Assembly: GCA_002434305.1 (NCBI GenBank)
Contig: DJJU01000013.1
Coordinates: forward strand, 248,001-312,000
Length of the DNA stretch: 64,000 nt
Source of the DNA: Alicycliphilus sp. UBA6560
GTDB lineage: Bacteria; Pseudomonadota; Gammaproteobacteria; Burkholderiales; Burkholderiaceae_C
Direction of reading: 5' to 3'
Shown here: piece by piece, positions 5,488 through 16,432 of the stretch
Layout: the number at the start of each line of letters is the position of its first letter
Numbering within the stretch: the stretch's first letter is position 1
Made by a program: the position numbers and the translations under genes
Notes under the pieces: model-generated
The model's input: the letters and a program-made list of their open reading frames with translations, nothing else
What the model was told of the DNA's origin: nothing
Database searches by the model: none

Positions 5488-8385
5488 TCAAAGCCTTGGC
5501 AGGGGCCGCGAGGGGCGCCGGCGGCGCGGGGTGCGCGCGGGCCGGGCGGTGTCGGACTCGCCCGCCGCGGACAGGCTGAAGTCCAGCGCGGCGGCGATCG
5601 AGGGCGCGGCCCCGGCCTCGTCAGCCGGCGCAGCGGTGGCAGGGGCTGCGCGCCGGGAGCGGCGCTGGGGCGGGTCGGGCGGCACCACGTCCTGCACGCG
5701 CACCGGCGGCGCCGGGCCGCGCGTGTCGGCGGCGGCCTCCAGGTCGCCCAGCATGCGGGCGATGCGGTCGGCCAGGGCCTCGTTGCTGAGCTTTTCGCGA
5801 AAGCGTTCGACCATCAGCGGAAAGGCCAGCGGCCCGGGCCGCGCCAGGGCGCAGACGGTGAGCCGCTGCGCCTGCATGCGGCGCAGGGCGGCCAGCAGCT
5901 CGGCCACGTCCAGCTCCTGGCTCAGCACCTCGTCACTGGCCTGGCGCAGCAGCAGGTTGCCGCTGTCGTACTTGCGAAAGACCTCGAAGAACAGCTGCGC
6001 CGAGGCCTGCAGCTGGCGCGCGCTGCGCTGCTCGCCCGGGTGGCTCTGGAAGATCAGCCCGGCCACGCGGGCGATCTCGCGAAAGCGCCGGCGTGCCATC
6101 TCGGTGGCGTTCAGACTGGCCAGCACCTCGTGCAGCAGGGCGCGCCGCGCCGGGTCGGCAGTGCCCTCCTCCGGCGCGTTCTGCGCGTTGGCGGTGTTGC
6201 GCACGGCGATCTCGCCCGCGTCCTGCGGTGGCGCGGCAGCCGCTTCGGCGGCCGGGTCGGGTTCGGCGCGCAGCAGGTCGGGCAGCAGCGCCGCCCAGTC
6301 GCGCGGCGTGGCGCTGAGCAGCTCCAGGCCGTAGTCGTTCACGGCGATGGAGAACGTGCCCGCCTCGTGCTGCGCCGCGCGCCAGGCCAGCAGGCTGGCC
6401 AGGCCCATGTGCGCGTGCCGGCCGGCGAAGGGGTACAAAAACAGGTGCCAGCCCTCGCGCGTGCGCAGCGTCTCGGCCAGCAGCGTGGCGGGCGTGGGCA
6501 GCTGCGACCAGCGCTGCTGCAGCTGCAGCAGGCCGCGCACGGCGCGCAGCTCGGGACTGGTGTAGCGGCCATCGGCGGCCTGCGCCAGCTGCTGCACCAC
6601 GAAGTCCGCCAGCACGGTGGACAGCGGCATGCGCGAGCCGGCCCAGCGCGGCACGGTGGCGCGCGTGCGCGGCGCGCGGCGCACGTAGGCCGTCATCTGC
6701 TCGATGCGCACCAGCTCCAGCACCTGGCCGGCGAAGACGAAGCAGTCGCCCGGCGACAGGCGCGACAAGAAACTTTCCTCCATCGAGCCCAGCCGCGCGC
6801 CGTGCAGGATTTGCACGGACATGCTGGCGTCGCTGACGATGGTGCCGATGTTGGCGCGGTGGCGCCGCGCCAGGCGCGCCTCGGGCACGCGCCAGATGCC
6901 GTCGTCGTCCGGCACCACGCGGCGGTAGTCGGGGTAGGCGGCCAGCGCCCGCCCGCCGCCGCTGGCGAAGGCCAGGCACCAGTCCCACACCGCGCGCGGC
7001 AGCTGGCGGTAGGCCCAGGTGCGGCGCACCTCGGCGTACAGCGCCTCGGGCGTGAAGCCGCCGCCCAGGGCCACGGTGACCAGGTGCTGCACCAGCACGT
7101 CCACGGGCTGCACGGGCGAGGAGCGCGACTCCACCTGGGCCGCGCGCACGGCGGCGCGGGCGGCGGCGGCTTCGACGATCTCCAGGCTGTGCGTGGGCAC
7201 CAGCGTGATGCGCGAGGGCCGCCCGGGCGAATGGCCCGAGCGCCCGGCGCGCTGCAGCAGGCGCGCCACGCCCTTGGCCGAGCCGATCTGCAGCACGCGC
7301 TCCACGGGCGCGAAGTCCACCCCCAGGTCCAGGCTGGAGGTGGCGACCACGGCGCGCAGGCTGCCGTTCTTGAGGCCCGCCTCGACCCACTCGCGCACGG
7401 CGCGGTCCAGCGAGCCGTGGTGGATGGCGATCTGTCCGGCCCAGTCGGGCCGCGCGTCCAGCAGCGCCTGGTACCACTGCTCGGCCTGCGAGCGCACGTT
7501 GACGAAGACCAGCGTGGTGCTGCTGGCCGCCAGTTCCGCCACCACGGCCGGCAGCATGCGCAGGCCCAGGTGGCCGGCCCAGGAAAAGCGCTCGGGCGCC
7601 TCCGGCAGCAGTGTGTCCACCACCAGCGTCTTGTCCACCCGGCCCTGCACCAGGACGCCGCCCTGCGCGAGGGCCAGCGGCGCGAGCAGCGTGTCCATGG
7701 CCTCGGGCAGGTTGCCCAGCGTGGCGGACATGCCCCAGGCCATCAGCGATGGATTCCACGTTGCCAGCCGCGCCAGTGCCAGCTGCAATTGCACGCCGCG
7801 CTTGGTGCCCAGCAGCTCGTGCCATTCGTCGGCCACCACCAGGCGCACGCGCGACAGCTGCTCGTGCGCGTCGGCACGCGCCAGCAGCAGCGACAGGCTC
7901 TCGGGCGTGGTCACCAGCACCGTGGGCAGGCGGCGTGCCTGGGCGCTGCGCTCCCCGCTGGCGGTGTCGCCGGTGCGGGCGGCCAGCGTCCAGCGCGCCA
8001 GCGGCGGGTGCTCGCGCGCCAGCTCGCCCAGCGGCTCGGCCAGGGCCTTCAGCGTGTCGGCGGCCAGGGCCCGCATGGGGGTGATCCACAGCACGGTCAG
8101 CGGCTCGGCGGCGGGTTGTTTTGCTTCTTTTTCAATAGCTGCTGGCGCTTGACTGGCGGGCGCTGCGGGCCTTTTTGGCTTGTATTGAGCGGCCAGCGCC
8201 CGGAGCGCACCCAGCCAGACGGCATAGGTCTTGCCGGCGCCCGTGGTGGCGTGCAGCAGGCCCGAGCGGCCGTCCGCCATGGCGCGCCACACCTGGCGCT
8301 GGAAGGCGAAGGGCCGCCAGCCGTGCGCGGCGAACCAGCCGGCCACGTCCGGGCGCGAGGCCTGGGGGCGGCGGGCTTCAGGCAC
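5488..8385 (-). CDS. lhr: Ligase-associated DEXH-box helicase (Lhr-type)
   Basis: A 965-residue superfamily 2 helicase of the ligase-associated type. Visible motifs are Walker A ATTGAGKT near residue 45, motif II DEWHE near residue 185, motif VI QRAGRSGH near residue 375, then the WH and Lhr-specific C-terminal regions. Lhr-Core enzymes are 3'-5' ssDNA translocases acting in DNA repair. The start is a GTG at 8385 with GGGAGG just upstream. Residues about 66-88, between motifs I and Ia, are encoded by a dispersed repeat (PKRPAAPASQAPAAIEKEAK) and look like an in-frame insertion. The C-terminal 70 residues are Ala/Pro/Arg-rich. Confidence 0.92.
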   Translation of the reverse strand: MPEARRPQASRPDVAGWFAAHGWRPFAFQRQVWRAMADGRSGLLHATTGAGKTYAVWLGALRALAAQYKPKRPAAPASQAPAAIEKEAKQPAAEPLTVLWITPMRALAADTLKALAEPLGELAREHPPLARWTLAARTGDTASGERSAQARRLPTVLVTTPESLSLLLARADAHEQLSRVRLVVADEWHELLGTKRGVQLQLALARLATWNPSLMAWGMSATLGNLPEAMDTLLAPLALAQGGVLVQGRVDKTLVVDTLLPEAPERFSWAGHLGLRMLPAVVAELAASSTTLVFVNVRSQAEQWYQALLDARPDWAGQIAIHHGSLDRAVREWVEAGLKNGSLRAVVATSSLDLGVDFAPVERVLQIGSAKGVARLLQRAGRSGHSPGRPSRITLVPTHSLEIVEAAAARAAVRAAQVESRSSPVQPVDVLVQHLVTVALGGGFTPEALYAEVRRTWAYRQLPRAVWDWCLAFASGGGRALAAYPDYRRVVPDDDGIWRVPEARLARRHRANIGTIVSDASMSVQILHGARLGSMEESFLSRLSPGDCFVFAGQVLELVRIEQMTAYVRRAPRTRATVPRWAGSRMPLSTVLADFVVQQLAQAADGRYTSPELRAVRGLLQLQQRWSQLPTPATLLAETLRTREGWHLFLYPFAGRHAHMGLASLLAWRAAQHEAGTFSIAVNDYGLELLSATPRDWAALLPDLLRAEPDPAAEAAAAPPQDAGEIAVRNTANAQNAPEEGTADPARRALLHEVLASLNATEMARRRFREIARVAGLIFQSHPGEQRSARQLQASAQLFFEVFRKYDSGNLLLRQASDEVLSQELDVAELLAALRRMQAQRLTVCALARPGPLAFPLMVERFREKLSNEALADRIARMLGDLEAAADTRGPAPPVRVQDVVPPDPPQRRSRRAAPATAAPADEAGAAPSIAAALDFSLSAAGESDTARPARTPRRRRPSRPLPRL
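8121..8187 (+). repeat. Double-hairpin dispersed repeat, copy 4 (inside lhr)
   Basis: CAATAGCTGCTGGCGCTTG, loop, GGGCGCTGCGGGCC, then TTTTTGGCTTGTATTG. It lies wholly inside the lhr reading frame, antisense to it, and is translated without a stop or frameshift. Confidence 0.8.
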
Positions 8386-8391
8386 GGGAGC

Positions 8392-8419
8392 CTCCCGCTG
8401 CCGCTGCCGCTGGCGGGAG
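8392..8419. other. Hairpin between ligase and lhr genes
   Basis: CTCCCGC (8392-8398) pairs with GCGGGAG (8413-8419) around a run of CTGCCG units. It covers the ribosome binding region just upstream of the lhr GTG start, so it could mask lhr initiation. Confidence 0.4.
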
Positions 8420-8448
8420 AGGAGCCAGGACGCCGGCGCTGCGCGCGG

Positions 8449-10170
8449 TCATGGCGCTTCCTGGGGCAGCAGTGCCGCCAGCGTCTGCAGCGTGTCGGCC
8501 TCTTCGACCGGCTTGTCCTGGCGCCAGCGCAGCATGCGCGGAAAGCGCACGGCGATGCCGCTCTTGTGCCGGCCGCTGCGGGCAATGCCCTCGAAGCCCA
8601 GCTCGAACACCAGCACCGGCCGCACGCTGCGCACCGGGCCGAAGCTCTCCACCGTGTTCCTGCGGATCAGCGCGTCCACCTGGGCGATCTCGGCGTCCGT
8701 CAGGCCGGAGTAGGCCTTGGCGAAGGGCACCAGGGCGCGGCCTTCCTCGCCCTCGGGGCGGTCCCAGACGGCGAAGGTGTAGTCGGTGTAGAGGCTGGCG
8801 CGCCGGCCGTGGCCGCGCTGGGCGTAGATCAGCACGGCGTCCACGCTCAAGGGGTCGATCTTCCACTTCCACCACACGCCCACGTCCTTGGTACGGCCCA
8901 CGCCGTAGTGCGCGTGGCGGCCCTTGAGCATCATGCCCTCCACCCCCAGGGCGCGGGCCTGCTCGCGCCGCTCGGCCAGGTCCTGCCAGCCGGCGCCCTG
9001 CAGCAGCGGGCTGGCCAGCAGGGCGGGGTGGGCCGCAGCGTCCACCAGCGCCTGCAGCCGAGCGCGGCGCTCGTGCTGGGGCAGGGCGCGCAGGTCCTGG
9101 CCGGCCTCTTCCAGCAGGTCGTAGGCGATCAGCACCACGGGCAGCTCGCGCAGCAGTTTGGCGCCCAGGGTGCGGCGGCCGATGCGCTTTTGCAGCTCGG
9201 CAAACGGGCGTACCCGGCCAGCGCCGGGGATGGCGCCGCCGTGGCTGTCGCTGCCCTGCGCCGTCTGCGGGTGCTGCCAGGCGACGATCTCGCCGTCGAT
9301 CACCGTGCCGTCGGGCAAGGCGTCGCCCAGCTGCTGCAGCTCGGGGAAGCGCTCACTCACCAGCTCCTCGCCGCGCGACCACAGCCAGGTGGCGCCGGCG
9401 CGGCGCACCAGCTGGGCGCGGATGCCGTCCCACTTCCACTCCACCAGCCAGTCATCCGGGCTGCCCAGCACCTCGTGCATCTGCGCCGGCGGCAGCTGCA
9501 GCGGGTGCGCCAGGAAGAAGGGGTAGGGGTGGCCGCTGGCCTCCTGCAGCGCGGCGCTGCTCGGCTGCCCGGCCTCGTCGTCCGGCCGCACCAAGCGCTG
9601 GTAGTCCTGCGCCGCGGGCCGGGCGCCGATGTGGGTGTAGCCCATCAGCCGCTGGGCGATGCGCTTGGCGTCCACGCCGCTGACGGCGGCCAGCGCCTGC
9701 GTGATCTGCAGCTTGGACACGCCCACGCGGAAGGCGCCGGTGATGAGCTTGAAGTACACCAGCCGCTCCTCGGGCGCCAGCAGCGCCCACTGGGCGCGCA
9801 GGCGCTGCGCCGCCTCGTGCGGCGGCAGACCGCGCAGGGGCAGCAGCTGCGTGTCCATCCACTCGGCCAGCGTCAGCGCGTGGGCCTGGGTGGGGGCGGG
9901 CAGCAGCAGGGCGATGGTCTCGGCCAGGTCGCCCACGGCCTGGTGGCATTCGTCGAACAGCCACTCGGGCAGACCGGCGGCCTCGCGCGCCAGCTCGCGC
10001 AGCAGGCGCACGGGCACCAGCTGGCGCGGCTTGCCGCCGGCCAGGAAGTACACGGCCCAGGCGGCGTCCGGCGGCGGCGCGCTTTGCAGGTACTCGCGCA
10101 GCGCGGCCTGCTTGGCCAGCGTCGAGGTGCTGGCGTCGAGCTGCTGGTACAGGGCGGCGAAGCGCTTCAT
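8449..10170 (-). CDS. ATP-dependent DNA ligase of the repair cluster
   Basis: A 573-residue ATP-dependent DNA ligase. The N-terminal DNA-binding domain (about 1-200) is followed by the adenylation domain with nucleotidyl-lysine motif EWKWDGIRAQ near residue 246. Later motifs include TVIDGEIVAW, EGMMLKGR and VWWKWKIDP, then an OB-fold domain. It seals nicks using ATP, in contrast to the replicative NAD-dependent LigA. Its start overlaps the exonuclease stop by four bases (ATGA), so the two are translationally coupled. The helicase follows after 63 bases. Confidence 0.93.
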   Translation of the reverse strand: MKRFAALYQQLDASTSTLAKQAALREYLQSAPPPDAAWAVYFLAGGKPRQLVPVRLLRELAREAAGLPEWLFDECHQAVGDLAETIALLLPAPTQAHALTLAEWMDTQLLPLRGLPPHEAAQRLRAQWALLAPEERLVYFKLITGAFRVGVSKLQITQALAAVSGVDAKRIAQRLMGYTHIGARPAAQDYQRLVRPDDEAGQPSSAALQEASGHPYPFFLAHPLQLPPAQMHEVLGSPDDWLVEWKWDGIRAQLVRRAGATWLWSRGEELVSERFPELQQLGDALPDGTVIDGEIVAWQHPQTAQGSDSHGGAIPGAGRVRPFAELQKRIGRRTLGAKLLRELPVVLIAYDLLEEAGQDLRALPQHERRARLQALVDAAAHPALLASPLLQGAGWQDLAERREQARALGVEGMMLKGRHAHYGVGRTKDVGVWWKWKIDPLSVDAVLIYAQRGHGRRASLYTDYTFAVWDRPEGEEGRALVPFAKAYSGLTDAEIAQVDALIRRNTVESFGPVRSVRPVLVFELGFEGIARSGRHKSGIAVRFPRMLRWRQDKPVEEADTLQTLAALLPQEAP

Positions 10171-11228
10171 GGCGTCTCCGGGGCCGCATCTGCGGCGGCG
10201 GGCGCTGGGCCGGGCGCCTCGTCATCGTCGTCGTGGCCGTACTCGGTCTGGAAGGCCTGGGCGTCCAGACCGCGCTCCTCGCGCAGCCAGCGCACCAGCG
10301 TGGCCACGCTGCCGTGGGTGACGAAGACGCGGTCGGCGCCGGTGCCGGCGATGGCCTGCTGCAGCCCGGGCCAGTCGGCGTGGTCGGACATGACGAAGCC
10401 CCGGTCCACCCCGCGGCGCCGGCGCGCGCCGCGCAGCTGCATCCAGCCGCTGGCAAAGGCGTCGGAGGGGCGGGGGAAGCGGCGCATCCATGCCGTGCCC
10501 TGGGCCGAGGGCGGCGCCAGCACCAGCGCGCCGCGCAGCAGCTGCGCGTCCACGCCGGGGTCGGTCACGCGCAGGGTGGGTGCGAGGGACACGCCGGCCG
10601 CACGGTATACGGCGTTGAGCGGCTCCACCGCGCCGTGCACGATGATGGGGCCGATGCTGGCGTCCACCCCGTGCAGGATGCGCTGGGCCTTGCCGAAGGC
10701 ATAGCACAGCAGCACCGAGGGCCGGCCCTGCGCGGCGTTGGCGCGCCACCAGGCGTTGATGTCGGCCAGCAGCTGGGCCTGCGCCGGCCAGCGGTAGATG
10801 GGCAGGCCGAAGGTGGATTCGGTGATGAAGGTGTCGCAGCGCACCGGCTCGAAGGGCGCGCAGGTGCCGTCCGGTTCGGTCTTGTAGTCGCCCGAGGCCA
10901 CCCAGACCCGCCCGCCATGCTCGATGCGCACCTGGGCCGAGCCCAGCACGTGCCCGGCCGGGTGCAGCGACAGGCGCACGCCGCGGTGCTCGATGGCCTG
11001 GCCGTAAGCCAGCGTCTGCAGGGCGATGTCGGCGCCCAGACGTACGCGCAGGGCCCCGGCGCTGTCGGTGTGGGCCAGGTAGTGGCCGTGGCCGATGCGC
11101 GCGTGGTCGGAATGGGCGTGGGTGATGATGGCGCGTTCCACCGGCCGCCAGGGGTCGATGAAGAAGTCGCCCGGCGGGCAGTACAGGCCCTCAGGCCGGG
11201 CAACGATGAGATCGGAAGAGGCGGCCAT
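10167..11228 (-). CDS. Ligase-associated DNA repair exonuclease (MBL fold)
   Basis: A 353-residue metallo-beta-lactamase/beta-CASP nuclease, related to the SNM1/CPSF family. The metal-binding motif THAHSDHAR lies near residue 36, followed by HPAGHVLGS, SGDYK, and SDHADW near the C-terminus. In studied clusters of this kind the protein is a manganese-dependent 5' exonuclease. It is the first gene of the repair operon. The ATG at 11228 is chosen over one four codons upstream; neither has a clear ribosome binding site. Confidence 0.9.
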   Translation of the reverse strand: MAASSDLIVARPEGLYCPPGDFFIDPWRPVERAIITHAHSDHARIGHGHYLAHTDSAGALRVRLGADIALQTLAYGQAIEHRGVRLSLHPAGHVLGSAQVRIEHGGRVWVASGDYKTEPDGTCAPFEPVRCDTFITESTFGLPIYRWPAQAQLLADINAWWRANAAQGRPSVLLCYAFGKAQRILHGVDASIGPIIVHGAVEPLNAVYRAAGVSLAPTLRVTDPGVDAQLLRGALVLAPPSAQGTAWMRRFPRPSDAFASGWMQLRGARRRRGVDRGFVMSDHADWPGLQQAIAGTGADRVFVTHGSVATLVRWLREERGLDAQAFQTEYGHDDDDEAPGPAPAAADAAPETP

Positions 11229-11335
11229 GGCCGGGCCCATGCTAGACCGGGGCCCGTGCCACGCCGGGCCGGCGAGGGCGCGTCGGGCTGTCGGTTTTCA
11301 GCCTACGCGGTGGGGTGCCGCCTGCCGCGCGGGCA

Positions 11336-11362
11336 TGAAAAAACCGCCCGAAGGCGGTTGTT
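11336..11362 (-). terminator. Rho-independent terminator of the atp operon
   Basis: AACCGCC (11342-11348), loop CGAA, GGCGGTT (11353-11359). On the minus strand the stem is followed by a run of T (11338-11343). It lies 52 bases past the atpC stop and separates the atp operon from the repair cluster on the same strand. Confidence 0.9.
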
Positions 11363-11413
11363 TTCTTGGTGCGGGCGCCTGGGCGCTGTTCAGCGCCCTG
11401 GCTGAAAGCGGGC

Positions 11414-11830
11414 TCAGCGCTTCTCGCGGAACTTGCGCAGTGCGGCCAGCTGGGCGGCCATGATGGCCAGCTCGGATTGGGCGCGGGCCAGGTCCAGCTC
11501 GCTCTTGGCGTTCTGCAGGGCGTGCTCGGCGGCGCGCTTGGCTTCCTCGGCCTTCTGGTCGTCCAGGTCCTTGCCGCGGATGGCGGTGTCGGACAGCACC
11601 GTGACGCAGTCGGGCTGCACTTCCAGGATGCCGCCGGCCACGAAGACGAACTCTTCGTTGCCGTCCGGCAGCTCGATGCGCACCGAGCCCGGCTTGATGC
11701 GGGTGATCAGCGGCGTGTGGCGCGGATAGATGCCGAGCTCGCCCGCCTCGCCCGGCAGGGCGACGAAGCGCGCCTCGCCGGAGAAGATGGACTCCTCGGC
11801 ACTGACCACGTCAACGTGGATGGTGTTCAT
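11414..11830 (-). CDS. atpC: ATP synthase F1 epsilon subunit
   Basis: A 138-residue subunit with an N-terminal beta-sandwich (IHVDVVSAEESIFSG, PGEAGELGIYPRHTPL) and a C-terminal helical hairpin rich in Ala, Glu and Lys. It is part of the central stalk and inhibits ATP hydrolysis. It is the last gene of the operon, 81 bases after atpD and directly before a strong terminator. Confidence 0.97.
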   Translation of the reverse strand: MNTIHVDVVSAEESIFSGEARFVALPGEAGELGIYPRHTPLITRIKPGSVRIELPDGNEEFVFVAGGILEVQPDCVTVLSDTAIRGKDLDDQKAEEAKRAAEHALQNAKSELDLARAQSELAIMAAQLAALRKFREKR

Positions 11831-11911
11831 CTTGGCTTATCCTCAAAAAGGGTTGAAAGCTGGGCGGAGAAAACGGGCGCCGGGCGGGGAGGCCGTCCGG
11901 CGCGGCTTTCA

Positions 11912-13348
11912 TCAGGACGCCAGCTTCTTGGCCTTCTCGAAGGCTTCGTCGATGGTGCCGACCATGTAGAAGGCCTGCTCGGGCAGGTGGTCGCACTCGC
12001 CAGCCACGATCATCTTGAAGCCGCGAATGGTCTCGGCCAGGGTGACGTACTTGCCGGGCGAGCCGGTGAACACCTCGGCCACGTGGAAGGGCTGCGACAG
12101 GAAACGCTGGATCTTGCGGGCGCGGGCCACGGTCAGCTTGTCCTCGGGGGCCAGCTCGTCCATGCCCAGGATGGCGATGATGTCGCGCAGTTCCTTGTAG
12201 CGCTGCAGCGTGCCCTGCACGTCACGGGCCACCTTGTAGTGCTCCTCGCCCACGACCTGCGGGTCGAGCTGGCGGCTGGTGGAGTCCAGCGGGTCCACGG
12301 CGGGGTAGATGCCCAGGGCGGCGATGTCACGCGACAGCACCACGGTGGAGTCCAAGTGGGCGAAGGTCGTGGCGGGCGAGGGGTCGGTCAAGTCGTCGGC
12401 AGGCACGTACACGGCCTGGATCGAGGTGATCGAGCCGACCTTGGTCGACGTGATGCGCTCCTGCAGGCGGCCCATTTCCTCGGCCAGCGTCGGCTGGTAG
12501 CCCACGGCGGAGGGCATGCGGCCCAGCAGCGCGGACACTTCGGTACCGGCCAGGGTGTAGCGGTAGATGTTGTCCACGAAGAACAGCACGTCGCGGCCTT
12601 CGTCGCGGAACGACTCGGCAATCGTCAGGCCCGTCAGGGCCACGCGCAGACGGTTGCCCGGGGGCTCGTTCATCTGGCCGTAAACCATGGACACCTTGGA
12701 CTCGCCCAGGTTCTCCAGGTTCACGACGCCGGAGTCGGCCATCTCGTGATAGAAGTCGTTGCCCTCACGGGTACGCTCACCCACACCGGCGAACACGGAC
12801 AGACCGCTGTGCGCCTTGGCGATGTTGTTGATGAGCTCCATCATGTTCACGGTCTTGCCCACGCCGGCGCCGCCGAACAGACCCACCTTGCCGCCCTTGG
12901 CGAACGGGCAGACCAGGTCGATCACCTTGATGCCGGTTTCCAGCAGCTCCTGCGAGGGAGACAGCTCGTCGTAGGCGGGAGCCTTGCGGTGGATGGAGGC
13001 CGTGAGGGCCTGGTCCACGGGGCCGCGCTCGTCGATGGGGTTGCCCAGCACGTCCATGATGCGGCCCAGCGTCGCCTTGCCCACGGGCACGGTGATGGGG
13101 TTGCCGGTGTTGGTCACCATGATGCCGCGCTTGAGGCCGTCGGACGACCCCAGGGCGATGGTACGCACCACGCCATCACCCAGCTGCTGCTGCACTTCCA
13201 GCGTCAGGGCCGAGCCTTCCAGCTTGAGGGCGTCGTACACCTTGGGCATCTGGTCGCGGGGGAACTCCACGTCCACCACGGCGCCGATACATTGAACAAT
13301 CTTGCCCTGGGCGCCTGCAGCGCTCATCTGGGTGTTCTCTTGAGCCAT
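11912..13348 (-). CDS. atpD: ATP synthase F1 beta subunit
   Basis: A 478-residue catalytic subunit with P-loop GGAGVGKT near residue 160, GERTREGND, the DELSEED-region equivalent and the signature PAVDPLDSTS. It binds and hydrolyses or synthesises ATP at the alpha-beta interfaces. The ATG at 13348 follows GGAGCAAAAA. The protein starts with a short extension (MAQENTQMSAAGAQ) before the conserved barrel. The order atpA-atpG-atpD-atpC is standard. Confidence 0.97.
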   Translation of the reverse strand: MAQENTQMSAAGAQGKIVQCIGAVVDVEFPRDQMPKVYDALKLEGSALTLEVQQQLGDGVVRTIALGSSDGLKRGIMVTNTGNPITVPVGKATLGRIMDVLGNPIDERGPVDQALTASIHRKAPAYDELSPSQELLETGIKVIDLVCPFAKGGKVGLFGGAGVGKTVNMMELINNIAKAHSGLSVFAGVGERTREGNDFYHEMADSGVVNLENLGESKVSMVYGQMNEPPGNRLRVALTGLTIAESFRDEGRDVLFFVDNIYRYTLAGTEVSALLGRMPSAVGYQPTLAEEMGRLQERITSTKVGSITSIQAVYVPADDLTDPSPATTFAHLDSTVVLSRDIAALGIYPAVDPLDSTSRQLDPQVVGEEHYKVARDVQGTLQRYKELRDIIAILGMDELAPEDKLTVARARKIQRFLSQPFHVAEVFTGSPGKYVTLAETIRGFKMIVAGECDHLPEQAFYMVGTIDEAFEKAKKLAS

Positions 13349-13379
13349 TTTTTGCTCCAAAAATTGTGTGAAACCGGAA

Positions 13380-14252
13380 TCAGACGGCCGCCGCACCGGC
13401 GACGATCTCGGAGAGTTCCTTCGTGATCGCTGCCTGGCGAGTCTTGTTGTAGACCAGCTTGAGTTCGTTGATCACGTTGCCGGCGTTGTCGGTGGCAGCC
13501 TTCATGGCCACCATGCGCGCGGACTGCTCGCTGGCCATGTTCTCGGCAACGGCCTGGTAGATCAGCGACTCGACGTAACGCACCAGCAACTCGTCGATCA
13601 CGCTCTGGGCATCAGGCTCGTAGATGTAATCCCAGCTCGCCTGGTGGTTGCCCTTGCCGGCCTGGATGTCCTCGGAGGACAGCGGCAGCAGCCGCTCGAC
13701 CACCGATTCCTGCTTCATCGTGTTGATGAACTTGGTATAGGACAGGTACACCGCGTTGATCTTGCCCTCGGCATAGGCGTCCAGCAGCACCTTGACCGGC
13801 CCGATGAGCTTGTCCAGGTGCGGCGTGTCGCCCAGGCCCGTGGCGTGTGCCACGACCTGTGCGCCGATGCGGTTGAGAAAGCCCAAGCCCTTGTTGCCGA
13901 TGGCCACCGCCTGCGTCTGCACGCCGGCGGCCTGCAGTTCGCGCAGGCGGGTGGTCACGGCACGCAGCACGTTGGTGTTCATGCCGCCGCACAGGCCCTT
14001 GTCGGTCGTCACCACGATGACGCCGGCCACCTTGGCGTCGTTCACCCGCATGAACGGGTGCACGTACTCCGGGTTGGCCTGGCCGAGGTGGGCGGCAATC
14101 TGACGCACCTTCTCGGCATAGGGTCGGGCGGCGCGCATGCGGTCCTGCGCCTTGCGCATCTTGGACGCGGCCACCATTTCCATGGCCTTGGTGATCTTCT
14201 TGGTGTTCTCCACCGATTTGATCTTGCCGCGTATTTCCTTGCCTGCTGCCAT
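13380..14252 (-). CDS. atpG: ATP synthase F1 gamma subunit
   Basis: A 290-residue rotor shaft subunit, normal length. It opens with GKEIRGKIKSVENTKKITKAM, reduced here to the recognisable N-terminal helix, has the central TTDKGLCGGMNTN stretch near residue 80, and ends with the conserved C-terminal helix (YNKTRQAAITKELSEIVAGA). It transmits rotation between the c-ring and the alpha-beta hexamer. It lies 18 bases after atpA. Confidence 0.97.
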   Translation of the reverse strand: MAAGKEIRGKIKSVENTKKITKAMEMVAASKMRKAQDRMRAARPYAEKVRQIAAHLGQANPEYVHPFMRVNDAKVAGVIVVTTDKGLCGGMNTNVLRAVTTRLRELQAAGVQTQAVAIGNKGLGFLNRIGAQVVAHATGLGDTPHLDKLIGPVKVLLDAYAEGKINAVYLSYTKFINTMKQESVVERLLPLSSEDIQAGKGNHQASWDYIYEPDAQSVIDELLVRYVESLIYQAVAENMASEQSARMVAMKAATDNAGNVINELKLVYNKTRQAAITKELSEIVAGAAAV

Positions 14253-14270
14253 TGGAACTCCTCGTCCGGG

Positions 14271-15830
<1,560 letters not shown>

Positions 15831-15874
15831 GACTCTTTCCTTCTCTTTCTTAAATAGCCGAAACCTCCGGCCGT

Positions 15875-16417
15875 TCAGGCCGTGAGGGCCGCTTTCATTT
15901 GTTCCAGGCGCGCACGCACGGAGGTGTCCAGCACCTCGTCGCCCACCACCACTCGCACGCCGCCGATCAGCGATTCGTCCTGCTGCACCGACAGGTTGAG
16001 CTTGCGGCCGAAGCGCTGCTCCAGCGTCGTGCCCAGCTGCGCCAGGGCAGCGGAGTCGAGCGGGAAAGCGCTGTGGACCACGGCATCCGAGGAGCCGTTT
16101 TGCTGGTTGACCAAGGCGCGAAACTGCGTTGCGATCTCGGGCAGCGCCTGCACGCGGCCGTTGTCGATGACGGTATGCAGGAAGTTCTTCGCCTGCTCGG
16201 ACAGAGGCGAACGCGCCACGCCGGCAATGACATCGAAGACCTGCGCAGCCGTCACCTTGGGGTTGTCGGCCAGCTGGCGCAGGTCGGGGTTGGCGGCAAT
16301 CGCCGCCAGCTCGTCCACCCATGCGGCAGCGCCGTGCAGATCCGCACCGCTCTGGGCGGTGCAGGCCTGGTACAGCGCCTCGGCGTAAGGGCGGGCAATG
16401 GTGGCGAGTTCAGCCAT
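15875..16417 (-). CDS. atpH: ATP synthase F1 delta subunit
   Basis: A 180-residue peripheral stalk subunit. The N-terminal helical domain begins ATIARPYAEALYQ and the C-terminal segment contains LIGGVRVVVGDEVLDTSVRARL, the family signature. It links the b-dimer to the top of F1. Fifteen bases separate it from atpF. Confidence 0.97.
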   Translation of the reverse strand: MAELATIARPYAEALYQACTAQSGADLHGAAAWVDELAAIAANPDLRQLADNPKVTAAQVFDVIAGVARSPLSEQAKNFLHTVIDNGRVQALPEIATQFRALVNQQNGSSDAVVHSAFPLDSAALAQLGTTLEQRFGRKLNLSVQQDESLIGGVRVVVGDEVLDTSVRARLEQMKAALTA

Positions 16418-16432
16418 TGATTTGCTCCTACC

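Noticed and set aside
5467..10704. Very long open frame on the plus strand across the repair cluster
   Set aside because: It is the antisense frame of three convincingly conserved minus-strand genes. Its product is low complexity (Gly/Ala/Arg/His/Gln) with no domain, a usual result of high GC at third codon positions.
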